This document shows positions 5,756 through 6,958 of a stretch of DNA of 6,958 bases, piece by piece (the stretch's first letter is position 1; each line of letters opens with the position of its first letter). Under the pieces are notes generated by a model that did not search any database, was not told the origin of the DNA, and saw only the letters and a list, made by a program, of their open reading frames with translations. The position numbers were made by a program, and so were the translations under genes. Where the stretch lies: assembly GCA_023145395.1 (NCBI GenBank), contig JAGLDW010001216.1, positions 1 to 6,958 on the forward strand, written 5' to 3'. This stretch comes from Lentisphaeria bacterium. GTDB taxonomy: Bacteria > Verrucomicrobiota > Lentisphaeria > Oligosphaerales > Lenti-02.

Positions 5756-5762
5756 ACTGAAG

Positions 5763-6791
5763 ATGCAAGGCATCATTCCAGTCATCAGACATGCACTCAT
5801 GGTCACCGGCTTCGTGGCGGTCATGATGCTTGTGATCGAGTACGTCAACGTCCTGAGCCAGGGACAATGGCAAGAGCAGTTGAGTGACCGGCCATGGGGC
5901 CAGTATTTTCTGGCGGCCTTCCTCGGAGCAACGCCCGGCTGCCTGGGCGCGTTTGCGGTCGTGGCCATGTACACCCATCGCCGAATCTCGCTGGGAGCGG
6001 TTGTCGCCGCAATGGTCGCCACAAGCGGGGACGAGTCTTTCGTCATGTTTGCCATGATTCCCCGTACCGCTCTCCTGCTCACTTTGCTTCTCTTTGTCAT
6101 TGGCATAGCAGCAGGAGCGCTGACCGACCGCGTTCTGGGCCGACGCCTGACATCCACCCGCCCATGCTGCGAAGACTTCAGCGTCCACGGCGAGGAGGAC
6201 CGCCAGCTCTTCGCCAAAGAACAGATTGTGGCGCAATGGAAGGCCTGTTCCGCCGCGCGCGGCATTCTGGCGTTGTCTCTGCTGGGCTTCATGCTCGCCA
6301 TCGCAGCCGGAGAGCTTGGCCCGCCGCACTGGAACTGGATTCGTATCACGCTGCTCCTGATGTCGGGTGTGGCTCTGTTCATCGTCTCCACCGTTCCCGA
6401 GCATTTTCTGGAGGATCATCTCTGGAAGCATGTTGTGCAGGAACACGCTCCTCGCGTGTTTCTCTGGACGTTCGGCGCATTGTTGGCTCTGCATTTCATT
6501 GTTGAACTGTGGCAGATCGAGGAAGTCATCAAGTCCAGCAAGTGGATCGTTCTGGCTGTTGCCAGCATGGTGGGTTTGGTTCCGGAATCCGGCCCTCACC
6601 TCGTCTTCGTGACACTGTTCGAGAAGAGTATCGTGCCATTCAGCGTTCTGCTGGCAAGTTCCGTCGTGCAGGATGGACACGGCATGCTGCCCTTGCTGGC
6701 GCATTCGCGCCGGGAGTTTCTCATGGTCAAGCTCATAAACCTCGTCGTTGGGCTTGCCATCGGGGCGGCGCTGATGGTCATGGGGGCGTAA
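5763..6791 (+). CDS. Putative manganese transporter, ArsP_2-like multi-spanning membrane protein
   Basis: An integral inner-membrane protein of 342 residues with about nine or ten hydrophobic segments (roughly 11-31, 47-70, 75-97, 102-122, 165-183, 191-210, 231-250, 260-285, 292-304 and 320-341). A charged loop at about 123-165 includes CCEDF and HGEED, possible metal-interacting residues. Family-like motifs are GATPGCLGAF (55-64), ATSGDESFVM (86-95), GLVPESGPH (271-279) and SSVVQDGHGMLPLLA (299-313). The two motif pairs are arranged alike (P-x-G-rich loop, then S-x-x-x-D/G acidic loop), which suggests an internally duplicated, pseudosymmetric transporter. I recognise this as the family annotated 'putative manganese transporter' (ArsP_2); actual substrate and direction are not shown by the sequence. 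The ATG at 5763 is supported by AGGAGA. The next gene starts one base after the stop, so the two are probably translationally coupled. Confidence 0.85.
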   Translation: MQGIIPVIRHALMVTGFVAVMMLVIEYVNVLSQGQWQEQLSDRPWGQYFLAAFLGATPGCLGAFAVVAMYTHRRISLGAVVAAMVATSGDESFVMFAMIPRTALLLTLLLFVIGIAAGALTDRVLGRRLTSTRPCCEDFSVHGEEDRQLFAKEQIVAQWKACSAARGILALSLLGFMLAIAAGELGPPHWNWIRITLLLMSGVALFIVSTVPEHFLEDHLWKHVVQEHAPRVFLWTFGALLALHFIVELWQIEEVIKSSKWIVLAVASMVGLVPESGPHLVFVTLFEKSIVPFSVLLASSVVQDGHGMLPLLAHSRREFLMVKLINLVVGLAIGAALMVMGA

Positions 6792-6792
6792 C

Positions 6793-6958
6793 GTGAAGGT
6801 ACTTGCGACTGAACGGGATCCCGCGCCGCCGATGCAGGACCGGTTGTCCGTCGGTAAACGCGTGGCGGCGGGCGCAACTGTTCTCACGGTGATCCTGGCT
6901 GCAGGCAAAGGGGTCATCGGACACTGGCGCCTGACCATACGACACTCTCGCCAAAATG
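6793..6958 (+). CDS. Start of a probable membrane protein, cut by the window end (possibly a cation transporter)
   Basis: A GTG codon one base after the transporter's TAA opens a frame that stays open to the last base (55 codons). A G-run at 6782-6786 inside the upstream gene could serve as ribosome binding site. After a short polar N-terminus comes a hydrophobic segment, VAAGATVLTVILAAGKGVIG (about residues 24-43). The pattern of a first helix ending in K-x-x-x-G is reminiscent of the first helix of cation diffusion facilitator (CDF) transporters, and a CDF partner for a metal transporter would make sense. However, the residues after it do not show the expected CDF aspartates, so this is only a suggestion. 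It could also be an unrelated membrane protein. Confidence 0.5.
   Translation, partial: MKVLATERDPAPPMQDRLSVGKRVAAGATVLTVILAAGKGVIGHWRLTIRHSRQN

Larger units (their letters stand above)
5490..5762. promoter_or_regulatory. Divergent intergenic control region
   Basis: This 273-bp gap separates the divergently transcribed sulfatase-fold gene and the transporter gene, so promoters for both should lie here. I could not find a convincing -35/-10 pair on either strand. A TATAAC at 5651-5656 could be a -10 for the transporter, but it lacks a matching -35. It holds a 10-bp palindrome, a 9-bp direct repeat and a small hairpin, listed separately. I do not recognise a manganese (yybP-ykoY) riboswitch in it. 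Confidence 0.6.

Noticed and set aside
5505..5762. A manganese riboswitch (yybP-ykoY) in the transporter leader
   Set aside because: The conserved paired elements of that class are not recognisable; only one small hairpin is visible.
5748..6938. Long minus-strand frames opposite the transporter (also 5273-6391)
   Set aside because: They are antisense to a protein with clear membrane segments and family motifs, and are rich in His/Gln/Arg without domains.
1..6958. CRISPR arrays, tRNA/rRNA genes, transposases or transposon ends
   Set aside because: No regularly spaced repeats, RNA gene signatures or transposase motifs were found on either strand.

Overview
The window looks like a chromosomal segment from a GC-rich, sulfatase-rich bacterium. 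Two unrelated sulfatase-fold genes within 7 kb, a predicted lipoprotein with LTxxQ-like motifs and clear Shine-Dalgarno sites fit the Planctomycetes/Verrucomicrobia/Lentisphaerae (PVC) group best. That placement is inference from gene content; there is no rRNA or other phylogenetic marker here.

Layout from left to right. (1) Positions 1-432, plus strand: the 3' two-thirds of endonuclease III (nth), cut by the window edge. (2) Positions 464-1813, plus: a sulfatase collinear with mammalian heparan N-sulfatase (SGSH), 31 bp behind nth, with its own ribosome binding site and no export signal. (3) Positions 1871-1914: a strong hairpin plus T-run, probably the terminator of the nth-sulfatase unit. 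One arm is also complementary to the start region of the next gene. (4) Positions 2018-3181, plus: an AAA ATPase with a C-terminal DUF4143 (PD-(D/E)xK-like) domain. (5) Positions 3182-3331: a short convergent spacer with small repeats and a hairpin. (6) Positions 5489 down to 3332, minus strand: a two-gene unit made of a sulfatase-superfamily enzyme followed 52 bp later by a small lipoprotein with Spy/CpxP-like motifs. (7) Positions 5490-5762: a divergent control region with a 10-bp palindrome, a 9-bp direct repeat and a small hairpin. (8) Positions 5763-6791, plus: a multi-spanning membrane protein of the putative manganese transporter (ArsP_2-like) family. It is followed after 1 bp by the start of another probable membrane protein that runs off the window (6793-6958).

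The genes do not form one obvious pathway. The SGSH-like sulfatase suggests use of N-sulfated sugars. The minus-strand enzyme keeps the metal-binding framework of a sulfatase but has Thr where the formylglycine-forming Cys should be, and it has also lost the Lys and His of the usual GKxH motif. It may therefore be a phosphoesterase-like or otherwise altered member of the family, and it is the most interesting item here. The second is the RNA-level arrangement in front of the AAA ATPase, where one hairpin arm can pair with either its own partner or the initiation region. I saw no CRISPR array, tRNA, rRNA, transposase or attachment site.
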